From: Angomonas deanei
Lineage: Eukaryota; Euglenozoa; Kinetoplastea; Trypanosomatida; Trypanosomatidae
Length of the DNA: 64,000 nt
Reading direction: 5' to 3'
Assembly (NCBI GenBank): GCA_903995115.1
Contig: LR877170.1
Location: forward strand, 62,001 to 126,000
The notes under the pieces were generated by a model. That model was not told the origin of the DNA. It made no database searches and saw only the letters and a list, made by a program, of their open reading frames with translations. The stretch's first letter is position 1, and every line of letters begins with the position of its first letter. Of this stretch, positions 18,820-29,155 are shown in pieces. Made by a program: the position numbers and the translations under genes.

Positions 18820-19100
18820 AGCATTGTTTGGAGGCGAAGATAAATCCTCCGGCCAACTCAACATCGCTTCATTCAACAGCAGCAACGGAGGCTGCTGCAC
18901 GGGAGCGCCAATATCGGGGAAGGCTACCGGCCGAAGTGGTGGTGTCCGCTGATAATACTCGGTTTGGCAATATGAGCCCAATCGCTGGTCCGCCGCACAA
19001 TGCCACCCAACGTGCTCCGGGCAAACCGAAGCGCACGCGGGAGGCCGACGAGGAATGCGCTAGTTCTTTTTTTGCAAATGAACAAAATTTAAAGAGTAGA
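18820..19100 (+). pseudogene. C-terminal fragment of a third QQAQW-family gene
   Basis: In one frame the segment ends ATQRAPGKPKRTREADEECA, which matches the end of the first gene (AQQATGNPKRTREEDEHHAA). Upstream residues are Ala/Arg-rich like the C-terminal region there. No repeat module precedes it, because the segment abuts the hairpin arm at 18818. Only the 3' end of a family member remains. Confidence 0.5.
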
Positions 19101-19850
19101 AGAATTAATATATATATATATATTTCTTTCCTCATGTTTCGCTCACTTTTACGAAAGGGTTTTCTAATGAGATTCCTTTTGGCGTCTACACGCCCAAGGA
19201 TCCCTGTCGTAGCAGGGATGGGGCGGCTTTCAATCTTTTACCAAACAACTTAACAACCTTACCAAAGAGCGCGGAGAAGACGATAACGGGCACCGAACAG
19301 AAAGAACTCCAAACTCCACCCCATTCAGCACGTAAACTCTAAAAATATAAAAAAACAAAAATAAAGACTAAACTAAAAATAATGTTTTTAATTTTTTTTG
19401 TTTATTTTTTATGTTGGTTTCAGTTTTTCTTCCTTTTTTTGTTGTTGTTGTGTTTCTAATTTAATGGCGCATGGGTACAAAACAACAACAACAAAAAATC
19501 TAAAAAGTAATGGCGCATGTGCAGCGGTTGGCGCCTTCGCTCGGCCCCGACGGGAGGCGACCTATGAACACACAGCAGCATCAAAGCCGCTACGAAGGGC
19601 CGCGCGGTGGTTACCATGCTTCCGCGGGGGAGCGGCCAGAACAGGGTTATTAGGGCGATAGAAATGATACTGTCGTGACACGTTGTTGGAGGTATCGTTG
19701 GCACCCCGAAGGGCGTCAAGCGGCAGGAAACCTTGCGGTTTGTGAGGCAAAGACAAACTCTCTGCTTTTGTATGTGCAACCCACAAGGGCACACGGAGTC
19801 GGCCACTCCAACAGATGGCCGCAGACACGCGCACCCCACCGTAAAACACG
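19101..19850. other. No gene recognised
   Basis: AT-rich DNA with an (AT)n run at 19108-19124 and a short dispersed element near 19186-19235, then moderately GC-rich sequence. Open frames are short and lack domains. Confidence 0.5.
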
Positions 19851-19851
19851 C

Positions 19852-20522
19852 GCCGCATGGTGGGGAAGTAATCGGCCTGCGTGTTCACAATTTTGCTCTA
19901 GTAGTGAGATGGGAGTGTGGGGACACGGTGTGCCTGTTCGGCTCCAACCGTCCAACGAATCTCCTACAGCAAAATTGTGTCCACGCAGGACGTTTACTTC
20001 CCCACCATGCGACGGGTGCCGCACAGAAACCACAACCAAGGTCTGCTCGTCTGTACTCACATTGGATACAGGATCCCGTCCTCTTTCGGAGTGACGGGGG
20101 CGTCTCTGTAGCCAAAGGAGGCGTCACCCTCAGAGCACAAACACCGGGCCGCAGCGCAGGCGATCCTCCACACCGCGTGGGTCTCGTAGTCCTGGCAAAA
20201 GACCTATGGAGCGCCTTTTGCGCTGTAGTGTGGTCGGGTGTTTTTTTGTGGGATGCGGCGGCTCGTGTACTCCTCCTCTTCCAGCAGGCTCCCTCGCACA
20301 TTCACCGGTCGGTTGGTCCCGCATAGAAACCACAACGACGTCTGCCCGTCTCGGCGCAGACACGCGGTTGTGGCCCTGGCGATCCTCCCTCCTCTCGGGT
20401 CATGTACTCGGACGTTCGCTGGACGGTTGGTGCCGAACAAACACACCGCGTCCCCACCCTCCCATCTCACCACTACAGCTAAAGTTGTGACCACGCAGGA
20501 CGATTACTTCCCCACCGGGCGG
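19852..20522. repeat. Dispersed repeat region with a ~101-bp inverted pair
   Basis: 19852-19952 (catggtggggaagtaatcgg through the gctccaaccgtcc end) reappears inverted at 20421-20522. Between them, 19975-20345 matches 30694-31075 closely over about 370 bp, in the same orientation. A half-copy of the inverted arm (cgcaggacgtttacttcccc) lies at 19983. No domain is recognisable in any frame. Confidence 0.75.
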
Positions 20523-20591
20523 CGCGTCTCTGCGGTTGATGCCGTGGTCGGTTCTGCGCGCACGACTAACTGCGGCTGGAATGGTGGCGCG

Positions 20592-20730
20592 GCCAGCACA
20601 CGAGGCCCCCAGGCAAAGATATCGGAAACGAAAAGCCACGACAGGAAAGCGCGCCTTTGCGGTGCCTCGCGGCCGCCCGTGATTGCTTTGGCGGGGGGTT
20701 CGGGGGATAGGGAACGGCGCAACCCACCCC
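20592..20730 (+). repeat. GC-rich dispersed element shared with 13605-13740
   Basis: Both copies contain ggccagcaca, aaagat.tcggaaac, aagccacgacaggaaagc, gcggccgccc and gttcgggggatagggaa in the same order and orientation. Confidence 0.75.
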
Positions 20731-20941
20731 AATTTATGCACAAAGGGACTGGCACATCAAAATGGCGCAAAGGCAGCGTATCAACGATAACGTCTCCTTC
20801 AAGTCTAAAGCTCGAGAAGAGTGACAGAAGTCCCGTCGTAGCGGTTGAGGTTCCTAGTGCAAAAAAGACAGATGCACCCTGTCGCACTGATTTAAAATGT
20901 GGATATAGTGCTCAAAGTTACCATTTTACTGCTATTTAATA

Positions 20942-21843
20942 CTATTCTGTACAAAGAGTCCTTTTTCCACACAGTAAGCAGCTCAGTATCCGTGATTCAA
21001 GCACAGAACAGGCATCCAGACGTACATGTTGTGGAACAGAAGTACCGTTATCTTTTAGAGTCGTAAGGTTCAACAACGCTGCCAAACAGCGAAAGGAAGG
21101 CAACGCCCACACAGAAGTACGCACCTACTATCTCAAGCGAAGCGTGTCCAGTTAGACCCGCGCCTATTTTCTACGGCGCGCACTCTAACCTTAGTAGTCG
21201 TGATAAACTATCGAATAGTGTAAGTTTTTTCACCTACGTGTGTGTCTATTGACTCCACTTCCACGGTATTTTAAGGATTTTATACTCTACAGCCCCGAAA
21301 GGCCATCGAGAGAATTAAGCCTTTTACAATGACTTGCATTCAGTGACCCCAACGCCGCACACGTGCTTAAGGCATCAATATTCGTAATTCCGGTTCCAGG
21401 GGCATCTGCGGATTTTAACTACGAGAGGCCGTCAAGAGTGGTGAGACCATCACATCTACTTACATCCACGGACTTTAACATGATGCAAGAAAATCAACAC
21501 TCGTGATGTCACAGCCTTTCAGCGCAACCTCCTTCAGATTTCGAAACCTCCCTAACGCCTCCACCGAAGTGAATCTGCAATGATCGATCTCTAGGCTTGT
21601 GAAGGTACGACAGGACGCGAGGGAATGAAGGCTACAGTCACCGTCGCAGTCTCTCATTATCACTTTTCTCAAACAATCAAGTCGCTTTAACACCCGCAAA
21701 GATGTCAGTTCATTTTGGTCCCCATGATAATGGCTTGGGGTAAAACCAATGAGGCGAAAAGCAATGTCTTGAAGTAGGTACGTCGTTATATACGGCAAAA
21801 TAACCTTTGCGTAGTGTTTGGAACGCTGTAGTGTGATAGCCAT
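20942..21843 (-). pseudogene. Decayed leucine-rich-repeat gene
   Basis: The 5' part (21843-21475) encodes clear LRRs: LTSLRVLKRLDCLRKVIM, FTSLEIDHCRFTSVEALG, NLKEVALKGCDITSVDFL. After the stop at 21475 the repeats go on in another frame for about 230 bp (LKSVDVSRCDGLTTLDGLS, then GITNIDALSTCAALGSLN, then CKRLNSLDGLSGL) with two in-frame TAG codons. A last piece (LAALLNLTTLKDNGTS) lies near 21050. So it has at least one frameshift and three stops. It is a degraded host-type LRR gene at the end of the minus-strand cluster; what protein it made is unclear. Confidence 0.7.
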
Positions 21844-21995
21844 AGTGGTGTCACCCTTGCCGAAATTAGCCGTTACTGTTGATCATTCATACCGCAAGAT
21901 CATTAAAAAAAAAAAAAAGTGTGGCCAGCACTGTGGTGCCGGTGGTTCCATTAAGTTGCCCATTAAGTCAACTTACACTTCACTTGGCTCTCTTG

Positions 21996-22809
21996 TCACA
22001 ACGGGGAAAGGTAGTCACGGACAGGTTGTGGACGGAGTAGTGACGTGGGTACCTCCAACCCGTATTGGGTCCCGTGTGGTCCACGTGCGCTCTCGGACCC
22101 TAGCGTTTTTTGCAGCGAAAACCATAAAAGAAACTGCAACAGGAGAAGAGCGCCAACGACAATACCGACGATGGCACCGGTGGACATCGTATCACCGCCT
22201 TCCCTCGTGTCACAAGCATCGTCCTCTGGGACAAGAATCTACTCAGCAGGTTGCGGTATCAAAAAGGGCACTAGATGCCGCTGGTGGCATCGGAGTACGA
22301 AGTTCCGTTATCCACTAACACTGATCTGCTGTTTTGTGTACGCACTGAAGGTAATCGATAACGCTACACTCTTTTGGAATACGACCAACAGTGTCATTCT
22401 TTTAGTAAGCGTCTACACAATCCGTACACTGGGATGTGGATGCATTCAGCGCATATGGTGCAGCGCAAGTCTTGAGAGCGAAACAGGCCAGTCGCATTTC
22501 GATTTGTGAAGCTAGTGCCCATAACCGGACTACTCCTTCGTCCAGAACAACAACAACAAATTCCAGTAGACAGAAGTGTAAAATGCAAACGCAGCCATAA
22601 CAATTTGCTTTTCTTGCTTGGCCGCCACGCTGGCCTAAAAAAAGACGCCAGACGTGAAGGGCCACCAGACTATCGCGTAGTGTGTCATATGCTAGTGCAC
22701 CCATCATCAGGTCATTCACAGACTTTGCACATTGGTGAGAGCAACATTCTTCTTTCTCCGTAAAGTACAGGAAATATGCCTCAAAACCCAGCGAGAAGAA
22801 CGAACACAA
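21996..22809 (-). pseudogene. Decayed Cys-rich transmembrane protein gene
   Basis: The 3' piece (22187-21996) encodes STGAIVGIVVGALLLLQFLL, which mirrors the STGALAGIVVAIVVVVLII membrane segment of the intact gene at 24.2 kb. Upstream, near 22410-22470, is CAAPYALNASTSQCTDCVDAY-like sequence, resembling that gene's CTSPYAYDSATKTCIKCLTGY module. Stops and frame changes separate the pieces. It is most simply a relic paralogue of the neighbouring surface-protein gene. Confidence 0.6.
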
Positions 22810-24199
22810 CTCGATTGTCCTCTCACACCCCTTTGACTACCACATAAAGCATTACGGGCCTCATGTTATGGATTTATCGGTACCGTTATACCCGCCTGGT
22901 CAGGCATTTAACGGCATAAACAGACACATCCTTCTGACACGTTGGATGATGGCGGTGCATTACGGGCCACATTGCTAAAATCCATCAATGAGTGAGTATG
23001 ATTCTCTTTTTTATTATAGAAGCGGAGAATAAGAAGAGAGAGAGAGAGAGCAAGAATGAATTTTAACTTTTCCCAACTTCCTACCTCATCCCCGTTACAA
23101 AACTCCCGAACAAATGATAAAACAAACTATATTAATTCCTAATTACACTTATTTATCCTAACACCCTTTCCTTAACGAAGTGCATTATTTTTACAATTCC
23201 ATGGGATTTTTACAAGAATCCCATGGATCCCTGTTGTGGCAGTGATGGGGGTGGGTGGGGCGGCTTTCAAAAAACGATATAAAAAACTACCAAAAACTAA
23301 CGTCTTATGATAAAAAAGGGGAAGGGATAAGAGTTACGAAACCTAGCTTCTTGGGAAATAGCATTAAATTCACCACACACTCCTCCCTTCCATTCTACTC
23401 GCGAAGCTCATAAAAAAAAAAAAAAAGGGACAGAAAAGCCGTGTAGATTTCAAGTGCGTGCGAAATTCAGAACAAGTATCCCCCCCCAAAAAAAAAGAGG
23501 TATACATCTTAATAATGAAAAAAAAAAAAAAAAATCCACTAGATGAATCATATTTTGTTTGTATTTTTTTTTTTTTTTTGAAAATAAAATCAAATGATGT
23601 AGGAATGAAAAATGATATACTTTAAAAAAAAAAAAAAAAACGGTGCATGCGGTTGAAAAAATGAAAAAAAAAAAAAAAGAAGGATACCATAATAGACAGC
23701 AAAAATGGAAACACTGGAGAACTCAAAACAAGGGGGAAATCAAGAGGCAGATGGTTCACTCACAGTGCTCCAGATGAACAGAAACCCTTTGCTTTTAAAA
23801 CGACGTGAACACTGATGGGTTTTCAGTTGGATTCCTCCATATTGTTTCGTTTCGCGAAAAAGAAATCTGAATTTATTTTATTATTTTTAATTGTTACTTA
23901 GCTCAAAGGGGGAGACGCTCGGTCGCAGATTGTTAAGACCTCGAAATAAAAGCGCAGGTATCTACTGGAAAATGAACAATAATAAACAGAAGCTCTCCAT
24001 TGTAACGGTCCCATTTCGTGAACCTTTATTTTTGTCTATTATGTACTCTACCATTTGAAAGAAGCTCTTGTGAAAAAAATCTCTTCTGTTGGTACTTCAC
24101 CGTACCTTTAGATACATCAAAATAAAACCGTAATAAAAGATACATCGATCTACACTGAGGCGACAAGTCAGGGAAAAAGCCTCGGGGAACTTCTTCGGC
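22810..24199. other. Convergent junction, no intact gene
   Basis: Low-complexity A and T runs, a GA-repeat (23036-23053) and a short dispersed element at 23216-23275. A duplicated fragment (gcattacgggcc) lies at 22850 and 22958. Plus-strand accessory genes and the minus-strand cluster converge on this side. No tRNA gene was recognised by eye. Confidence 0.5.
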
Positions 24200-27100
24200 T
24201 TACTCTTCAATTTCATTGTTTGCGTTGAACATATTGTCCAAGTCCAAATCGTCAACCTCCAACCTCTGAGAGCGTACTGTGCGGGCGCGAGAGCGGCGCT
24301 TCCTTCCATAGCCGCTGTCCTCCACAGCGACCTCCCTTTGTTCTGGTTCAGTCTCGGGCTGCTCTTGAAGGGGGTTTATCGGAATGACGTCATCGTTAGT
24401 GTTATTCAATTTATTGCCGGGCTGATTGTCTTCATTTGAACACTTTAATAAAATATTGTGATCCACCATTTCCGTGTAGCTCCGTTTCCTGCGGCAGCAA
24501 AAGTAAAGAATGAGGGCAATGATGATCAGCACGACAACGACGATCGCCACGACGATGCCTGCGAGAGCCCCTGTCGAAAGAGCGCCGCTTCCACCTCCAA
24601 CGTCGTTTTTGTCGCACTCACCGTTCGACTTCATGAAGCTTCCCTCGTTGCAGGTGGCACACCCGGTGGCGTTGTACGTCGAGCAGCCGTCCACCGTTGT
24701 CACGCAGGTAGTTTGATCCTCGGAAACGGAATATGAAGAGTCGCATGAGGTGCAACCAGTGTTACTGTACGTGACACAGTTCGGCACGCTGGGAACGCAC
24801 ATCTTTTGGTCTTCCGTCGGTGAGAGGCCACTCTCGCAGAAACTGCACATGTCGTCGGCCCGGCACTGGGTGCATTTCGCAACGTCGCACGGCACACACG
24901 TGTTGTCGTACACTGTGGAGCCGCTGTTGCAGGTGGCACACCCGGTGGCGTTGTACGTCGAGCAGCCGTCCACCGTTGTCACGCAGGTAGTTTGATCCTC
25001 GGAAACGGAATATGGAGAGTCGCATGAGGTGCAACCAGTGTTACTGTACGTGGCACAGTTCGGCACGCTGGGAACGCACATCTTTTGGTCCTCCGTCGGT
25101 GAGAGGCCACTCTCGCAGAAACTGCACATGTCGTCGGCCTGGCACTGGGTGCATTTCGCAACGTCGCACGGCACACACGTGTTGTCGTACACTGTGGAGC
25201 CGCTGTTGCAGGTGGCACACCCGGTGGCGTTGTACGTCGAGCAGCCGTCCACCGTTGTCACGCAGGTAGTTTGATCCTCGGAAACGGAATATGGAGAGTC
25301 GCATGAGGTGCAACCAGTGTTACTGTACGTGACACAGTTCGGCACGCTGGGAACGCACATCTTTTGGTCTTCCGTCGGTGAGAGGCCACTCTCGCAGAAA
25401 CTGCACATGTCGTCGGCCTGGCACTGGGTGCATTTCGCAACGTCGCACGGCACACACGTGTTGTCGTACACTGTGGAGCCGCTGTTGCAGGTGGCACACC
25501 CGGTGGCGTTGTACGTCGAGCAGCCGTCCACCGTTGTCACGCAGGTAGTTTGATCCTCGGAAACGGAATATGAAGAGTCGCATGAGGTGCAACCAGTGTT
25601 ACTGTACGTGGCACAGTTCGGCACGCTGGGAACGCACATCTTTTGGTCTTCCGTCGGTGAGAGGCCACTCTCGCAGAAACTGCACATGTCGTCGGCCTGG
25701 CACTGGGTGCATTTCGCAACGTCGCACGGCACACACGTGTTGTCGTACACTGTGGAGCCGCTGTTGCAGGTGGCACACCCGGTGGCGTTGTACGTCGAGC
25801 AGCCGTCCACCGTTGTCACGCAGGCTGTTTTGTCGGAAGAAAGAGAGTAACCATTGTTGCAGGTGGCACACCCGGTGGTGCTGTATGTAGCGCAATTCGT
25901 CACCGTCTTCACGCAGGCTGTGTTGTCGGAAGAGAGAGAGTAACCATTGTCGCAGGTGGCACACCCGGTGGTGCTGTGTGTAGCGCAATTCGTCACCGTC
26001 TTCACGCAGGCTGTGTTGTCGGAAGAGAGAGAGTAACCATTGTTGCAGGTGGCACACCCGGTGGTGCTGTGTGTAGCGCAATTCGTCACCATCTTCACGC
26101 AGGTAGTTCCGTCGTTGGCCAAAGTGTAGCCTGTGAGACACTTAATGCATGTCTTCGTCGCGCTGTCATAGGCGTAAGGTGATGTGCAGCCGGTGCTTTG
26201 ACACTGGTCTTCAGTGTTAGTCACGCAGTTCCCGCAGTTTTTGACGGCACAAACCATCTCGACGCACGACTTGCCGTCGGGACTTGTTTTGTAGTTGTCA
26301 ACGCAGGTACTGCAGAGATCGGAAAACCCCCAGACACAATTGGCACAGTTTTTCACAGTACATGGAGGAGGAGTGAAGGTATAGCCGGCGTAGTACAGGA
26401 GAGGGTCATAGGTTGCGGTGCAGTAGGGAGGGTAACGACCCTCTTTGCAATTGCATTGGGGCCTCTTCCAGACGTAGTTTGTAACGGGCGGAACATACTC
26501 GGTTGTGATACTGTTGAAGAATGTCACCTGACAGAAGGCGGTGGAAGGCTCCCCAACTGCAGGTTTGGTTCCATAAAAACTACTACCACAGGTACCATAA
26601 CCCTTGACCATGCCAGTGTCATCTGTGACCACGTCGAGCGGAACGTTATAAGCGGTGTATGCCGCCGCGGTCGAAGCCAACTTCACCCCATTAATTGTGT
26701 TGTTGCCCATAACCACGTTGCTGGAACTCCTACAGGCTAGCAGTACCGCCGAGGACGGATCTACAAAGGCTTTCAAATTGTTATGCATTATAGTGACACT
26801 TACAGCGTTGCTGATTGGAAGGAACGGCGAACAGGCGCCCTTGAACAGTGGAGACAGTGGAGCCAAAATGCCAGAGAAGTGCCAGTTACCATTATTGATT
26901 GAATCGGAGCACCCGCCTATCGTGCTAGGCAAGTAGATGACGGGAATCGCTGTGTTGATTGTATTGTTGGAGAGACGGAAGACTCCCTCGACAGAGCACC
27001 CAAGCTTGCCTGCCTTCCTCACTTCAAGCAAGGCGCCAGTGCAATCAACGCAATCGGCATAGTCAATCGAGAGTAAACCTTGATATACATCGATACTCCA

Positions 27101-27754
27101 TCCACGGAAGGAATTGATAACATTATTACCAGATGGATTATAGTATTCCGTGGGGTTTCCGTCATGAAGTACAATGTGGGAAGCTCTCAGGGCGGTGGTG
27201 CGTACAAAGTTGAAAGATCCACCGTCACGGACCCAGACCGTCACAGGCCCCCCGAGCAGCATCACGGGGCCGTTCGCGCTAGAGGAGGCCCACGTCGCCT
27301 TGGTGTCCTCAATGAACATAGCCACCATATAGGGGGAATGTCCTTGCAGATTAAACACAGGCTTGCTGCTTGTCATGGTGGCAGTTGTACCGCTAAACTT
27401 CACTGTGGACCCGCGTGGAAAGTAGCCAGTGACGTAAAGGGTGGCGTCTCTCACGGTTGTCGTACGAAAAGTCACATTCACCGGCTTTGTCCCCGATGCG
27501 GGCGGCTTGTGTGGAGTCGCCTGCAGTGTCAGACCGGCTCCCGCCACAATCGTGTTTGTCATGGTGGTCAGAATAAAGTCAGTACCCGTGCCAATGGACG
27601 AGAAGTCAAAGACATCACCATTGCACGTTTTTCCGTCGATTTGGTCGGTTGCCGTCACCGTTATGGTCTCCGCTTCGCACCGTGATGAGAGGACGACAAG
27701 GGTCATCAGCAACACCACAAGCGAGAGACTTCGTTTCCGCTGAACGTGCACCAT
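24200..27754 (-). CDS. Type I Cys-rich surface-like protein with 31-aa Cys modules
   Basis: The chosen ATG (27754) opens a good signal peptide, MVHVQRKRSLSLVVLLMTLV ending SRCEA; an ATG 14 codons upstream (27796) would spoil it. About 430 residues of Ser/Thr/Asn-rich, beta-helix-like sequence follow (NNTIN, NNVINSF, GNNTING motifs). Then come Cys-rich modules: EGF-like CNCKEGRYPPYC, furin-like C-x2-C units, three 31-residue units (NCATHSTTGCATCNNGYSLS), and four 93-residue units plus a partial fifth. GALAGIVVAIVVVVLIIIAL is the membrane segment, followed by CCRRKR and a ~110-residue charged cytoplasmic tail. The layout resembles large surface families of kinetoplastids (DGF-1-like, by analogy only). 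A relic paralogue lies just downstream. Confidence 0.8.
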   Translation of the reverse strand: MVHVQRKRSLSLVVLLMTLVVLSSRCEAETITVTATDQIDGKTCNGDVFDFSSIGTGTDFILTTMTNTIVAGAGLTLQATPHKPPASGTKPVNVTFRTTTVRDATLYVTGYFPRGSTVKFSGTTATMTSSKPVFNLQGHSPYMVAMFIEDTKATWASSSANGPVMLLGGPVTVWVRDGGSFNFVRTTALRASHIVLHDGNPTEYYNPSGNNVINSFRGWSIDVYQGLLSIDYADCVDCTGALLEVRKAGKLGCSVEGVFRLSNNTINTAIPVIYLPSTIGGCSDSINNGNWHFSGILAPLSPLFKGACSPFLPISNAVSVTIMHNNLKAFVDPSSAVLLACRSSSNVVMGNNTINGVKLASTAAAYTAYNVPLDVVTDDTGMVKGYGTCGSSFYGTKPAVGEPSTAFCQVTFFNSITTEYVPPVTNYVWKRPQCNCKEGRYPPYCTATYDPLLYYAGYTFTPPPCTVKNCANCVWGFSDLCSTCVDNYKTSPDGKSCVEMVCAVKNCGNCVTNTEDQCQSTGCTSPYAYDSATKTCIKCLTGYTLANDGTTCVKMVTNCATHSTTGCATCNNGYSLSSDNTACVKTVTNCATHSTTGCATCDNGYSLSSDNTACVKTVTNCATYSTTGCATCNNGYSLSSDKTACVTTVDGCSTYNATGCATCNSGSTVYDNTCVPCDVAKCTQCQADDMCSFCESGLSPTEDQKMCVPSVPNCATYSNTGCTSCDSSYSVSEDQTTCVTTVDGCSTYNATGCATCNSGSTVYDNTCVPCDVAKCTQCQADDMCSFCESGLSPTEDQKMCVPSVPNCVTYSNTGCTSCDSPYSVSEDQTTCVTTVDGCSTYNATGCATCNSGSTVYDNTCVPCDVAKCTQCQADDMCSFCESGLSPTEDQKMCVPSVPNCATYSNTGCTSCDSPYSVSEDQTTCVTTVDGCSTYNATGCATCNSGSTVYDNTCVPCDVAKCTQCRADDMCSFCESGLSPTEDQKMCVPSVPNCVTYSNTGCTSCDSSYSVSEDQTTCVTTVDGCSTYNATGCATCNEGSFMKSNGECDKNDVGGGSGALSTGALAGIVVAIVVVVLIIIALILYFCCRRKRSYTEMVDHNILLKCSNEDNQPGNKLNNTNDDVIPINPLQEQPETEPEQREVAVEDSGYGRKRRSRARTVRSQRLEVDDLDLDNMFNANNEIEE
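24647..25826 (-). repeat. 279-bp coding tandem repeat, four copies plus a partial
   Basis: Copies repeat every 279 bp (93 codons) with only a few base differences, for example tgaagagtcg/tggagagtcg and gtgacacag/gtggcacag. Each 93-residue unit consists of three 31-residue Cys modules. A separate run of three 93-bp single modules follows at about 25850-26110. Confidence 0.9.
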
Positions 27755-27796
27755 CTTCTTGAAATTTTGAGTCCTGTATTGTGGATATAGATACAT

Positions 27797-28431
27797 ACAA
27801 AAAAAAAAAAAAAAAGGTAAAATAGAAAAAAGGAGTAAAAACTATAGTTTTAAAACCTGCGACAATTAAGGAAGAAAAAAAGAGAGAGGGGAGAGAGATT
27901 TAGGACGCTGAAAGGGTGAGGAAGCCCGAAGAAGCGAGATAACCAAAGACATTTAAACAACTACTTAACAGGAAGACAGGGAGAAACAAAAAGGCAAAAG
28001 GGAAGCAATCTACTCAAATATCTACAAGAGAATTACAAAATAGATTGGGTTCAAAAAATAGTAATTCAAAATACGTTTGAATTAATAGGAAAGAGTAAAA
28101 CTGCACTCCTCTTGTTACATGCGAATTATAAAAATACAGAAATTTAATCAGTTATTCATAAATTAAATGAATAAACACAATTAGATATGTTAGCACTATC
28201 ATTCGGAGTGCGGGGAACTTTCACCCTACCCTATCCAAAGGTCTTTGTCATGGCTAGACGCCCGGGGGGTGAGTGGATTTTAACGGAGATTTTTCGTTGA
28301 TCCACGACAAGAATAACGATAACAACAACAAGAGAGAAATGTAAACAAAATTTGTGTAGTTTAAGACGATACCAAGACCCTCAATCTCACTCTTCCCATT
28401 CAGGTCGCAAGCACCTCTATATACATAACAA
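27797..28431. other. Intergenic, no gene recognised
   Basis: A/T- and purine-rich DNA with an A run at 27801. It contains the 5' leader region of the surface-protein gene and nothing else recognisable. Confidence 0.5.
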
Positions 28432-28800
28432 TTAGAAGAGTCGGAACTCGTTCCACGAAGCGGTGTAATCCAACGCGCGCAGCTGTTCCCAAGAGGAGTG
28501 CCTCCCGTGCCGGAGACTGCCAACGGCGTCGCCAATGTACACGCAGCCGTTGCTGGCGCAGTGTATAGTCTCAAGCCCAAGTGTGCTGGGGAATTGTTTT
28601 ACCTTTCACTGCTTTCCGTCAAAGTGACAGAGAAACCCATCCCAGCCGATGACGTAGAGGTTCTCTTGACTAAATCCATCCATACCTTCCGGGAAGATTG
28701 AACGGCCGTCGTCGGTCACTTTTGGCAGTGGAGGTAAAGATTCCAGTTCACAAATGGTAACTTTGGAAATGCAGAAGATTTCGACAGAAAACGTTTACAA
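28432..28800 (-). pseudogene. Beta-propeller-like gene fragment
   Basis: One minus-strand frame gives SIFPEGMDGFSQENLYVIG, WDGFLCHFDGKQ, a TGA, then KVKQFPSTLGLETIHCASN, GCVYIGDAVGSLRHG, and ends SWNEFRLF at a TAA (28432). Units of the form LYV.G.DGFL.HFDGK.W are typical of blade-like repeats; the TGA stands where Trp is expected. No start codon or upstream blades are evident. It is the 3' remnant of a larger gene. Confidence 0.5.
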
Positions 28801-29155
28801 CCTCAATATATATAGATGAAGAACTTGTGAAGAAAAACGGGTTAGAGGAGATAAAAACAAACAAACAGAAAAAGTAAAGAATAAAAACGAAGATTTGATC
28901 GATTAGGTTTTCTCTATCTAATAAAACACACTCATTGTGTTACTTGGAAAATATACTGCGAAACTCATGACCCGCGTTCACTTCCTTCCCACAAACACCG
29001 TACGCTTATTAAAAAAAAAAAAAACAAACAAAAAAAAAAAAAACAACAACATCAAAAAAACGCTGAAACTGTTCAACTAAAAGTATGAAAACAGAAAATT
29101 GCAGCAACAAAACATGAGGAATACGATAATAATGAAAAATAAAAGCAATTAGAGC
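28801..29155. other. Intergenic, no gene recognised
   Basis: AT-rich with long A runs at 29010-29043. It holds the 3' flank of the O-methyltransferase gene. Confidence 0.5.

Noticed and set aside
28432-28800. UGA read as tryptophan (altered genetic code)
   Set aside because: The invertase and the RING-like gene both end at TGA where the protein should end, so TGA works as stop here; one TGA in a fragment is better explained by decay.
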